The position numbers and the translations under genes were made by a program. The notes beneath the pieces were generated by a model that was not told the origin of the DNA, did not search any database, and saw only the letters and a list, made by a program, of their open reading frames with translations. 64,000 bases of DNA from Asterionellopsis glacialis. Its lineage: Eukaryota > Bacillariophyta > Plagiogrammaphyceae > Rhaphoneidales > Asterionellopsidaceae. How positions within the stretch are numbered: position 1 is the first letter of the stretch; every line of letters begins with the position of its first letter. The stretch is from positions 62,001 to 126,000 of the forward strand of contig WKLE02000702.1 in assembly GCA_014885115.2 (NCBI GenBank), given 5' to 3'. Below, one piece after another: positions 32,766 through 42,091 of the stretch.

Positions 32766-34854
32766 CTAGGAACTCTTTCTTTTTGTTCCACCACTCTTCG
32801 CTGCTGACTTCTTAGGTCCAACCTTTTTTACAACAGGTTTTTTCGGTTCAACCTTTTTAGCACCAGCTGGTTTCTTACCATCAACAGTTTTTTTTACGAC
32901 TCTCTTCTTTTTGGCCGCGGGTACTTTAGCTGTAGACTTCTTTTCTGTTGCAGATGTTACACTTGCTTTCTTCTTGGCTGCTGTCATCTTTTTGGCTACT
33001 ACTGCCTCTTTTCCATGTTTTTGTGCTGCAGCCATAGCATTTTCTGCGGCACCGTCATACATTTGAACGAATTGTGGAACATTAAATTTACGTTTGCAAC
33101 CTGCATAGTTCATGAAACGGATCTTCCCAAAGATATCTCGTTCTTTCCACCCCATATCATGGATACCCATAACACTCCACCCGACGCCAACATACCCATT
33201 CGGGTCGTTACCATCTAACGCATACTTATCATTTAAATATTGAGCTGATCGAAGAGCAACATTAGGTGATTCAGTCCATTCTAAAATCTTTTTAGCCCAA
33301 TACATACGCAACTGGAATGTCATGATAAAAACAAGAACAAGTGAGTTGCGATGATCTGAAAACACGCAAAAACTACCCGCGAAAATGAATTGAACTGGGA
33401 AAATCTTTTGAACTCACAAATCCATGCATTTTCCCTGTACGCAATACTTGTAATTGAGCTGCATTCCAAAGATCATCATGTGTCATTCCGTTTTCAAGTT
33501 CTTCGAGAGTGTACACATATTCACGATTGTCGGAAGAATGCAATTCCAGAGAATCTTGAGCCCACTGTGCTGCACTTTCAAGTGAATCGTAGGTATCCAT
33601 TTCCCAATAGACAAAATTATCGCTCAATTCTCGTCGAATTAATCCCTCTTCAATAAAAGCAGCAGTTCCGCTAGAATATTTATTCAAGGCTTTTACATCA
33701 ATGACCAAACGTTGGAAGGATATGTGACCATAATTGAGCCAAGGACTTAAACTAGAACAGATATCACTCCTTGTTGGGTCGTTCCGTAGGGTGTCAAAAT
33801 TCTTCAATCCTCCCTTGCAAAACTGTTGAAACCTTGCCATGGCTGCGTCTGTACCAGGTGGTGCCCACTTGACAGGTGGCACACTTTTATCTAGTTTCAA
33901 GAAAGATGTCAAGTCCGTTTTATCAAACTTGCTACTTTCAGTCCCAATAAGATCATCTTTCATGTGTGAGTTTCCATGAAATTCTGGATAATCTTGAAGA
34001 AAAGTAGATAGAACTTTGTGTATTCTAGGTCGGAGTGTTCGTGCACCCACTTGTCGTTTGTCAGTGGCAGTCCATACCGGAACGACATTGTGTGCATCGA
34101 CTTGATGAAGAGGAACATTGCGTTCTTCAAAAAGTGGTACTGCTTGCTCTTCTATCCAATTACGGAATTGTCGTAAGGGACTAAAGTCAGAAATCACAAT
34201 AGAAGGTTCAATTTTGTCAAGTATTTGATTGCACACAGCCTCTCCTACAGCACTATTAGAGGTAGGCTTGATGATATGAAACGGGACATTGGCCTTTCTA
34301 AGTTCCTGGTGTACATTTTCCAATCCTCCCAATAAGAAGGACCCATGTCGTTCTGTCATACGAAAAGATTTAGGTGGAAGACCATCTTCTGCGTCATCTT
34401 CTGATGGTGGAGGTTGCATCACGTAGCAGACTTCCAGCGGAAGGTTCGATTCCTTTGCTAAACTCTGAGCATATAGAAGAGCCCAATTGTCGACAGTTCT
34501 CATTTCTCTTTGCATCCAATACACTACACTCTTTCCAGAACTTTGGGGTTGGATAGCATCTTTTGTCAGAATTCTTGTACGTTCAGGAAGCATCCAATCT
34601 GGTAATGTATCCTTGTCGACATGTGCCACTTCGTTACTCGCTGTCACAGGTTTTGCCATGGTCGAAAATAAATGGAAACTACCAAGTCTTTCTGATGAAA
34701 TAAATGTTTTCGACGAAAGTGATACAAATGTAAAACTCGATACTAATGAGTTCCGAGAGACAATGCCTCCAAGTAGTAACAAGGATGTAGTCCTACGACT
34801 ATATCGAACTGGTAACGAACGGGCAAGTCCAATATGTGGCAATGATGGCGGCAT
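32766..34854 (-). CDS. Class II CPD photolyase with lysine-rich C-terminal tail (two exons)
   Basis: Light-driven repair of cyclobutane pyrimidine dimers with FADH-. Exon 1 is 34854-33418 and exon 2 is 33311-32766. The 106-nt intron (GTGAGT...ATTCCAG) joins TGKMHGF to [16 protein letters not shown], the most conserved class II block. The total is 660 aa. Other hallmarks are [20 protein letters not shown] (about residue 110), [47 protein letters not shown], and [20 protein letters not shown]. The first 65 residues look like a targeting extension; an alternative start is the ATG at 34659 (MAKPVT). The last 80 residues, after the photolyase fold ends, are Lys/Ala/Pro-rich ([25 protein letters not shown]), like a histone H1 tail, and may add DNA affinity or nuclear import. 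The stop lies 98 bp from the stop of the carboxypeptidase gene. Confidence 0.93.
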
Positions 34855-35636
34855 GTTTTATGGCAAAAGATCGAATACCTACGCGGTGGAGGGAAGCGAA
34901 CACTCAAAAATACCTAGAAAAGTTGATGGGTGATGATGGGGTCTGTCGAAGCGTGTTTTCCCCGACTGACGACATAGCGATGACGCATCGCACCATGTCT
35001 CACAGTTTTCGAGTCTCAGATCAAGTAAAACCTTTGGGAGTGTACCCAGCATCAACTTTGAAAAACTTCAAACTACTTTATACAAGGCCAGACGTACCAG
35101 GCACTGACTATCTGTACCGGTCCCCACTGGTACCTTGTACATGCGTACCTGGTATTATACCTGGTACGTTGGAAAATTAAATACCAGGTACTTAACCATC
35201 TGGTATGTCTTCTACGCCTAGAGAGGACTACCTATTTCGAGTTTGTTCGCTTTTTGGAAAAAATAGAAAAATATCAAAGTACCAGGTACAGTACAGCAGT
35301 GTTGATCGCGAACCCATTGCGTTTTTACGTCGAGAAAATTTATGTGTCTATGCTAAAATCTATTGAAAATAAGCTCTATTTTTCCCATATTGTCCCCTAT
35401 TATGTTGGAAATATATATTACCCACAATTTATTGAAAAATAGCTATTTAAGGAAACGCGATAGAAAAGAGTTTAGAGCGCACAACCTGGTCCTTTCTGGG
35501 GTGTACTGAAAATACGACCTCTAGCTAGGACCAATGGATAACAAAGTGCTGATGTTCTGTTTGCTCTCTCTCTACTAGAGAGGATTAAGTAGGGGCGCCG
35601 CCATCGCTGGCGTTAGTCGCTTTAAGACTTCACCTT
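34855..35636. other. Intergenic, 0.8 kb, with a GTAC-word cluster
   Basis: 5' flank of the photolyase and of the next plus-strand gene. GTAC-centred words (GTACCAGG, TACCTGGTA, ACCAGGTAC) cluster at about 35090-35220 and 35278-35295. Overlapping open frames at 34487-35180 run antisense to the photolyase start and are not credible. Confidence 0.5.
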
Positions 35637-36336
35637 ATGAGCTCGTGCAGTGTTGGTGAGACCCAACGAGAACGAAGAGCGAACCTGGCAATTGTTTCAA
35701 ATCCATAAATCTAAAGTCGTGTCTACTGTAACAGGAATAATTCTCCCGAGTTCCAAAATGAAATCTGAAGTTGTACAATCCCATCACGAGACCTCTGAAA
35801 ACGCTTCTGCATGCGAAGAAAAAGAATCAAACAAGATACAGAATACCACTAGTAAAGCCGAACAGGATGATCATTTCGAATCTGACTCTGTTATTGAATC
35901 TGAAGTTTCCAACAGACGGAATCCTCCAGACGATTACAATTTTTTGTCTCAAACGGAAAATGCTTCATTCTCTAAAGTACGTGAAGCTCTTGAATGGGAT
36001 GAAGACCGCCTTGTAAGTAATCTCGTGGATGAATACAACACTGCTGAACACCGTGGTTCCATTGGTTCCTACATTGTGAAAACAATTGGAGACGATGATA
36101 ACACAAGGCAGAGCTTTAGTTTTATACGAGATAATAACTCAGACGGGACACTGATGAATTGGATAACGAAAAATACAGGATCATTTATGGCATCATTAGC
36201 TACAGAACTAGGAGATGAAACTTCACCAAATGATTCAATTCTTGACCAAGAAAAAAAATATCTCTCCGATTTGTTGACACGTGAGTTCATTGGAACTGAC
36301 GTGGTCAGTTCAAAACAACAACGCGAGAAATTGTGA
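35637..36336 (+). CDS. Uncharacterised acidic protein, probable tiny first exon
   Basis: No family recognised. The main frame ends at 36336. A conservative start is the ATG at 35758 (MKSEVVQSHH), giving 192 aa. A better model uses the ATG at 35637 (MSSCSVG), splices GTGAGA...GTAACAG (35656-35734, 79 nt) and rejoins the same frame at GIILPSSKMK, giving 206 aa; the splice is inferred from frame and site sequence only. The first 60-80 residues are polar and acidic. The second half has an ordered-looking segment (SFSKVREALEWDEDRLVSNL, EHRGSIGSYIVKTIGDDD), with WITKNTGSFMASLATEL near the end. It is probably soluble. No membrane span, signal or metal motif is visible. Confidence 0.45.
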
Positions 36337-36833
36337 AAAAGTCTGGGGCAAAATCAAGTCAAACACCCAGAATATTGATTTTTTAATAAATAAGTTAGAC
36401 TCCGATTCTTTACAGAAATATCGTTCTGCTGCATTAAGATAATATGAATGGATAGAGGGATAATCCTGACTCTCTTCGATATGCTTTATGGTGGTGGTGC
36501 TTGATCACAAGTCTCGGTCTGGGCTGTCTCCCTTGTCTACAGAAGGCCAAGCAGAATTTTCTCTTGTTTGTCCTCTCTAGACTAGAGAGCTGGAGAGAGA
36601 TGGATTTTGTGGCGAGAAAGATTTTTTAAGACATAATGATGACGTCATAATTACGTAACACCTTTTTATTTTTGTCTGACTCATTCGACTGGTACCGTCA
36701 GGCAGAGTATGGAAAACACATATTATTTTCTGACTATTTTCTGCACTCTTTTTCTTGTTTCTCGGATGCATGACACATCATGACATGAATCATAAGTCAA
36801 CGCACTGATCGAGACATAGGAGTTAACATAGCA
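36337..36833. other. Intergenic, 0.5 kb
   Basis: AT-rich spacer between two tandem plus-strand genes. It has a purine-rich AGAGAGCTGGAGAGAGATGG stretch near 36585. Nothing else was recognised. Confidence 0.5.
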
Positions 36834-37616
36834 ATGAGGCCACTATTGATGTTGGCGTTAATCACAACATCTTCAGCATTCACTGCCCAAACAAGTAGAC
36901 TTTTGAGTAGAAGACGAACTGGACCACTCCTTTTAAAAGCTGCCGATTCTGCGCAATCATTTTGGACTGCGCGAGAAGATTGTTGGAGGCCCACAGTGGA
37001 AGACGTTGAAAGAATTAGTTGGGGAAAGCCAGCAAAGAAGAAACGCACAGGAAGTCGTGGAGTACCGCATCGTTTAAATCAGGAGGAAAGACTCCTTTTT
37101 GATCAGGCGCGTAGAAAGGGATTTCTTGAGGTTGGTGGATCTGCTTGGCGTGCGCAGAGACGTGATGCACCGCTTCTCAACTCCTACAGAAGCCTCTGCG
37201 ACGCAAGACGACAAGCCAATATTGTCCTACACAAGGGAAATACAGGAATCGATGAACTTGTGATCGATTTGTCTCCGCTTCGCGAACCACAGGATTTTGC
37301 TCAAGTTGCAGGAGAGTGTGCTACTCGTGTGAGTGTCGATGCACCACCTTCGGTTACTCAAATAGATCAAGAGGAGGAAGTGGATAGTGAGGGCATAATT
37401 GACGAAGCCGATTCATGGAAAGACAGGCCTATTTATCAATTGCCTCCTCTTTGTGTGTCCTGGGACCTTCCGAGATCAGAAGCAAAGGCCCTTGGCAAGG
37501 AGCTTGCTTCCTTATTCAATACAGTGGAAAAGAACGCAGCAAAGGCCAAATCGAAAAAGCCAGTGGGCGTTAAAGCTGGAAAAGGGAGAAGGCACGGAGG
37601 ATACGGTATCGGTTAA
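36834..37616 (+). CDS. Plastid-targeted protein of unknown function
   Basis: A 260-aa protein. The N-terminus is a signal peptide (MRPLLMLALITTSSAF) ending in SSA^FTAQ, the Phe-containing cleavage motif that marks diatom plastid bipartite presequences; the following TSRLLSRRR is a basic, Ser-rich transit peptide. The mature part has a conserved-looking block VERISWGKPAKKKRTGSRGV, PHRLNQEERLLFDQARRKGF and LLNSYRSLCDARRQANIVLH, which I cannot assign to a named domain, then an acidic insert (DQEEEVDSEG), WDLPRSEAKALGKELASLFN, and a basic Gly-rich tail (KGRRHGGYGIG). The basic blocks suggest nucleic-acid or ribosome contact in the plastid; that is a guess. It is a single exon. Confidence 0.75.
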   Translation: MRPLLMLALITTSSAFTAQTSRLLSRRRTGPLLLKAADSAQSFWTAREDCWRPTVEDVERISWGKPAKKKRTGSRGVPHRLNQEERLLFDQARRKGFLEVGGSAWRAQRRDAPLLNSYRSLCDARRQANIVLHKGNTGIDELVIDLSPLREPQDFAQVAGECATRVSVDAPPSVTQIDQEEEVDSEGIIDEADSWKDRPIYQLPPLCVSWDLPRSEAKALGKELASLFNTVEKNAAKAKSKKPVGVKAGKGRRHGGYGIG

Positions 37617-37787
37617 GAATTCTGCATTAATTCTGTTACATTCTAAGTTTTAAAATAGTACATTTATTCTATTGCACTTTTGAAGTAATCAGGAGGCATT
37701 GTTGGCATTAAAACATTTTTTTCTTATCGTTTTTTCGAGTGATGGGAAAACTATGAAACAGTAGCATTTTTTTCACGAAATAGATCG

Positions 37788-38930
37788 TTATGCCGTATAC
37801 ATGCTTCTTCTATTAGACTTCCCAACTGGAATATATGATGTTTCCGCGACATCGTTTTTCCGTGCACAACGAAGCATCGTCTTCCTTGATGCATTGTCAA
37901 TCGGAACTGATGTGTCGACAACATCATCAGTACACACACAGGTACTCGCTTGTTTCTTTGAAGTTCCGACTAAGATGTCTTTTCCTAAGCCAATGAGATC
38001 ATTCTGAACAGATTTCATATCTTCGTGAAATGTCTCAAAAGGCATGGACCAATGGAAATTATCGCCACTAACGTTGCTTGGTGGTGGATCCCTGCCACCA
38101 CTATTAGCTTTCTTCACATGATCTGTGGCACACTCTGCATTAGCTCTTGCATAACGGATACTGTCTTCCACTTTATCTACATCTTCCTGCTGGTTCTGAA
38201 CAAGTTTACCGAGTTCATTGTAAATTTCGTTTACTTTTTTCATGCTTTTGTGGATACCATTGACCTCAGACTCTCGTTCTCGCATTGCTCGTTCAAAGAA
38301 GTCTTCCCTTTCCTGTGCAAGCTTCTTCTTCTGAACTTCCTCTGGGCTAAGCCACACTACAGGAGCTGGAATATCATCTTCGCTAAGAAATTTATGTTTG
38401 GCAGATATAGACAAAAAGCATTCATGGATGCGGTTGTAATCACGACCAAGTTTCTGATGAGCTGACCAAGCTTTCGCGTCAGATTCTGACTGTCGCATAT
38501 CTTGCTCTTGTTCCTGCAATTTAAGCCAAATATCGCGATCAGCATCCTCCAGTGATCGAAAAAGGATCCGTGATCTCCATTCGTTTTCTGCAGAATTATC
38601 TTGATCTCGATTTAAATTGGTTTCAAGTTTTCTTACCATTTTTTGGAAATGAACTATTTCATAATTGAGCTTCGCATATTTAGATTTCTTTGAACTAGCG
38701 GGGTGCAGCTGTTGTTGAGGAGGTTGTGCGACCTCATTAAAACTATCTTCCTCGACTGATTCTTCCAAAAGAGATTGATTCCTTATTTTCTCTATTCTTT
38801 CTCTATTCGCCATAAAACAATTGTTGCTACTGCTTAGTCTCATATTTTTGGGTTTGGATCCACTAGCTAGTACATTCCTATTTGTGTTGTTTTGTGTTCT
38901 TCGATTTGAATTCAAATCTTGGAAAGACAT
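37788..38930 (-). CDS. Syntaxin-like (Qa-SNARE) protein without membrane anchor, long polar tail
   Basis: A 380-aa single exon. The start at 38930 (MSFQDLN) is chosen because the window's other SNARE begins MSFQDVG; the open frame upstream is longer but featureless. Residues 1-85 are low-complexity, and 90-180 are helical. The SNARE motif is at about 217-276: RERESEVNGIHKSMKKVNEIYNEL with a central Gln near residue 247 (QNQQEDVDKVE), closely like the Qa motif of the gene at 17040 (REREEEIRNINRGMHTVNEIYKDL). Unlike normal syntaxins, it continues for about 104 hydrophilic residues with no hydrophobic helix. Cys appears only internally (STCVCTDD), so there is no CaaX end. It could act as a soluble inhibitory SNARE; this is inference. 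Confidence 0.7.
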   Translation of the reverse strand: MSFQDLNSNRRTQNNTNRNVLASGSKPKNMRLSSSNNCFMANRERIEKIRNQSLLEESVEEDSFNEVAQPPQQQLHPASSKKSKYAKLNYEIVHFQKMVRKLETNLNRDQDNSAENEWRSRILFRSLEDADRDIWLKLQEQEQDMRQSESDAKAWSAHQKLGRDYNRIHECFLSISAKHKFLSEDDIPAPVVWLSPEEVQKKKLAQEREDFFERAMRERESEVNGIHKSMKKVNEIYNELGKLVQNQQEDVDKVEDSIRYARANAECATDHVKKANSGGRDPPPSNVSGDNFHWSMPFETFHEDMKSVQNDLIGLGKDILVGTSKKQASTCVCTDDVVDTSVPIDNASRKTMLRCARKNDVAETSYIPVGKSNRRSMYTA

Positions 38931-39515
38931 GGTTAGTTCAATCAATGAGATTTTCGAGAAGTAATATGGAAATATAATACAGAATAGAGAACTATGGCAC
39001 AACTCTGGCGATGTCGGATGAGACCTGTGGATCGTGTTTTTCACTCCGATCAAGCATGTTGTGTGTCGAAAAGCCCGAAAAGCGAAGGTGCGAGTCGGCC
39101 CTCTCACATCCGATCCAAAAAATCTAAATATATAAGGCTGACTATCGCTCATTACATAGCCCAATTCATTACCCTGTACCAGTCTACCAGCTCCAACGGA
39201 GAAAATTTCAACATGTTTCAATTTAAAAACTGCGGTCATGTATAAGTTGGAAAATAAATAAATTTTTCGCCCATTCCCGTGTCCGGGACTTCCAATCGTT
39301 CATACCAGGTAATGTGCCATAAACTACTTTATGGGAGTGGATCGGCATGTTGAAGCAAGCGTTCATTATTGAAGTCCCCAAAGAAGTGCCAAGTGGTGTC
39401 AAATTTGTGTTTCGTACCTCATTCGATCGGAAGGTGCCTTATTCTCTCTAGTTAGTAGTCGCTGCAACAAAGTTTGAAGCTGACAAGCGTATGTCAGGAA
39501 ATAGCCATCTTGTAA
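38931..39515. other. Divergent intergenic region
   Basis: 5' flanks of the SNARE-like gene (minus) and the IPP isomerase gene (plus). The open frame upstream of the SNARE start continues on the minus strand through here to about 39239 but shows no conserved features. Confidence 0.45.
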
Positions 39516-40463
39516 ATGATGAACAAACTGAAGCTCAGTTTAACAGCTACTCTTTCTATTACTTCTCTATACACTGCCCCAGGTGCAAGTGCCTTTGTCC
39601 CAGGCTCGTCGAGAATTAATACATTTAGACGGACGTTGATTCAAACACCATTATCAACCGAAGATGAGTATGGTATTGGTATGGATCAGGCGGCTATGAT
39701 GGAGAGCGATATGCTCGTGGCAGTTGATAGGAATGATGTTTTGATTGACGGTGCCGTAGTCTCAAAGCGAACAGCTCACGAGTTCAATGATGAGCAACCT
39801 CGTGGAATCGCCCATCGAGCATTTTCTATCTTTTTATTCAATGAAAAGGGAGAATTACTGCTAACAAGACGAGCGGATTCTAAAATTACCTTCCCAGGTG
39901 TTTGGACAAACACATGTTGTTCTCACCCGCTTTATGCCATGACACCTAATGAAGTTGATGAAGTTCCTTCTGCCTACCCTAACTTTCCTGGTATCAAACA
40001 TGCTGCTATCCGCAAACTCCGACACGAACTTGGGATAGATCCAAAGTATGTACCTCATGAAGATTTTGAATTTGTGACAAGATTTCATTATTGGGCTGCT
40101 GATACTGTAACCTACGGAGACGACACTCCTTGGGGAGAACACGAGGTGGATTATGTTTTGTTCATACAATGCAAAGATGAGCAACCAGAAGTGAATGTCA
40201 ATGCAGATGAAATATCCGAATTCAAGTATGTGACTATTGACGAATTGAAGAACATGATGAAAGATCCCGAATTGAAATGGTCACCGTGGTTCTGTGGTAT
40301 TATGGAACGTGGATGTTTTGATTGGTGGGCGGATTTGGAAGGAGCTCTGGAAGGGAAATACTGCAACCCAGAAGTAACTTATTTTGGGCCTCCCAAAGAG
40401 CATATGGCAAAATATAATATTCCAGCACATGATGAAAATGTTGGAGTGCTAGCAAACGAATGA
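39516..40463 (+). CDS. IDI: Isopentenyl-diphosphate delta-isomerase (type I), plastid-targeted
   Basis: Converts IPP and DMAPP for isoprenoid (carotenoid, phytol) synthesis. 315 aa, single exon. The N-terminus is a signal peptide ending GASA^FVPGSS, the ASAFAP-type plastid motif, followed by a short Arg-rich transit part (INTFRRT). The Nudix-type core starts near residue 66. Catalytic Cys is in WTNTCCSHPL (Cys134/135). KHAAIRKLRHELGI is the degenerate Nudix box. The catalytic Glu region is GEHEVDYVLF (Glu208/210). The end of the fold has WSPWFCGIMERGCFDWW. The DMAPP/IPP pocket residues are present. Here IDI is a free-standing plastid-type protein; the reading frame ends at ANE with no squalene-synthase fusion as known in some diatoms. 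Confidence 0.94.
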   Translation: MMNKLKLSLTATLSITSLYTAPGASAFVPGSSRINTFRRTLIQTPLSTEDEYGIGMDQAAMMESDMLVAVDRNDVLIDGAVVSKRTAHEFNDEQPRGIAHRAFSIFLFNEKGELLLTRRADSKITFPGVWTNTCCSHPLYAMTPNEVDEVPSAYPNFPGIKHAAIRKLRHELGIDPKYVPHEDFEFVTRFHYWAADTVTYGDDTPWGEHEVDYVLFIQCKDEQPEVNVNADEISEFKYVTIDELKNMMKDPELKWSPWFCGIMERGCFDWWADLEGALEGKYCNPEVTYFGPPKEHMAKYNIPAHDENVGVLANE

Positions 40464-40994
40464 GGGACCAAGTCAAAAATTGAATCGCAAACAGACCTAT
40501 AAAAAGTATAGATACGAGTGAAGTGTTTAGAGAATGTACGAATCAAACATTTTGAAAGCCTTTCGTTACTATCTTTTTCTAAGAGCTGACAAAGATCTTA
40601 TTTCCTTATAATATTCGTCAAAAGGAAGAATAACAACTATACTCTCTGTTTCCAAATTAGCAACTTCAAAACTAGCATCTGGAGATTTAAAAAGTTTACA
40701 AGGAAAAGATTATGAGTTAACAAAAGGAGAAATTTTACTTCGTCTGTACGTCGTTTTTGTCGTAATGGGTTATGTTCCTATGGGGGTCGCTAAAGACCCT
40801 CTTCACCCAAGTTCGGTGGGACGAAGATGATGTTTTGTTGGGTTTTCCCTTTTATGCTGTGCTTTTTGTTCTTTGGACTATCTAGATAAGGAGCGAAAGA
40901 CCCCATATCATTGCATATTGAATAAATCGTTTGGACAATAATTCAAGAGGCTTCTCCTAACCAGCTTTTTAAGAAAGCTTTTTTTTCTGTCAAA
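40464..40994. other. Intergenic, 0.5 kb, with a coding-like remnant
   Basis: Between IDI and the DUF501 gene. A stop-free plus-strand frame at 40612-40830 has plausible amino-acid texture but no usable start (see findings). Confidence 0.4.
40612..40830 (+). pseudogene. Possible coding remnant, no start codon
   Basis: An open frame of 72 codons closed by TAA on the 5' side and TGA at 40828-40830. It reads through LASGDLKSLQGKDYELTKGE and LRLYVVFVVMGYVPMGV. The composition looks protein-like, but the only ATG lies late, and no family is recognised. The frame also reads on upstream of the TAA (RADKDLISL), as a decayed exon would. It may be chance. Confidence 0.2.
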
Positions 40995-42080
40995 ATGGCA
41001 TCTACGGAATCGGATAACGCGGAGAATATACCCGATTTACATGACTGCGAAAAAAACGAACAAGAACAGAGCACTAGAAGAAATAAACGAAAGCAATTGG
41101 GACGCGCCTCACGTCGTCGTAAAGCGAAACTTCGTGCTATTGAGCAAGCTGAGCAATCGTTGTGGAAGCAAACCGGGTGTGAGATAACAACTCATCAGGA
41201 AGATGTCACATCATTGGTTCCCACCGATCGGGATAAAGTGTGGCCAGGAGTATGCGAAAGACGGAAAGATCGCCTTGATGAGAAAGATGAAAATGATCTA
41301 ATCGGGCAACTAGGATATTTGCCTGGTAATGCTGTTGAAATAACACGAGCCGATCACATTGCATCATTGCCACTTGCAAAGGCTGTTGCTGTTTCGCGTA
41401 GAGGTGCCCGTATCGCATCACTCCCCTTTGCTCAGAATACGCCCATTGTGTTAAAATTATACCCCTTGACGATTCGCCATGCATATGCTGGAGGGAAAAC
41501 TGATGGTAGGAAATTTAAGGGAAGAAAACGGGGTGGCCCTGATTCTCATAAAGAAGAAACTCCAATAGAAGAAGGGGGGAAAGGGAAAAAGCAGAAAGTG
41601 GATGATTCAATATTAGCAGAAAAACAAGAACCTCTCCTAGAGCCGTTTCCTACTCTTTATTGGTTGACACATCCTATGCTTAAAACATTGGTTTCTAAAC
41701 TGGAACTCGGTGAGACCCATAACGTTCGTTTAATGGAAGAGAGACTGGAAGCTGATAAAGACGCAATGGAATCAATGAAACGGGCACATAAAGCATATGG
41801 GAAAGAACGATGGGAACTCCTTACTGAAACTGATCATGAAGTAGTTAAAGCACGGAAATGGCAAGGTGCCCTGGGTTCAGAGCGTGGTGTTGCTGGGATT
41901 CGGAAACACAACAGGATTAAGTGCTTACATACGCATGCTGCCCACTATCTGAGCGGAGGCAAAGGCAGTTCTGACAACATTGTTGGAAAGTGGACAATGG
42001 ATGCAGTTTTCGATTTGATACGACAGCACGATGATGCCAGTGGCACCGAAAGCAATCAATCCGAAAGTGATAACAAGTAA
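40995..42080 (+). CDS. DUF501-domain protein
   Basis: A 361-aa single exon. The C-terminal two thirds carry DUF501: PFPTLYWLTHPMLKTLVSKL (F-P-T-x-[FY]-W-[LM]-T-x-P-x-L), LESxxx-type helix, GVAGIRKHNRIKCLHTHAAH (G-V-x-G-x-R-x-x-x-[IV]-K-C-L-H-x-H-x-A-H) and YLSGGKGSSDNIVGKW. DUF501 is common in bacteria next to exopolyphosphatase genes, but its role is unknown. The conserved Cys-His-His suggests metal binding (inference). The N-terminal 65 residues are strongly basic (RRNKRKQLGRASRRRKAKLR), suggesting nuclear or nucleolar location, and a Lys-rich insert (GRKRGGPDSHKEE) splits the middle. In bacteria the domain is about 150-170 aa, so this is an enlarged eukaryotic form. Confidence 0.82.
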   Translation: MASTESDNAENIPDLHDCEKNEQEQSTRRNKRKQLGRASRRRKAKLRAIEQAEQSLWKQTGCEITTHQEDVTSLVPTDRDKVWPGVCERRKDRLDEKDENDLIGQLGYLPGNAVEITRADHIASLPLAKAVAVSRRGARIASLPFAQNTPIVLKLYPLTIRHAYAGGKTDGRKFKGRKRGGPDSHKEETPIEEGGKGKKQKVDDSILAEKQEPLLEPFPTLYWLTHPMLKTLVSKLELGETHNVRLMEERLEADKDAMESMKRAHKAYGKERWELLTETDHEVVKARKWQGALGSERGVAGIRKHNRIKCLHTHAAHYLSGGKGSSDNIVGKWTMDAVFDLIRQHDDASGTESNQSESDNK

Positions 42081-42091
42081 GCTAGCACCTC

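Noticed and set aside
34487..35180. Two overlapping plus-strand frames (148 and 114 aa) at the photolyase start
   Set aside because: Antisense to the N-terminal extension of the photolyase and into a GTAC-rich spacer; no features.
39000..39239. Upstream 100-residue extension of the 37788-38930 SNARE-like frame
   Set aside because: MSFQD matches the start of the related gene at 17894; the extension has no conserved features and lies in the promoter area of IDI.
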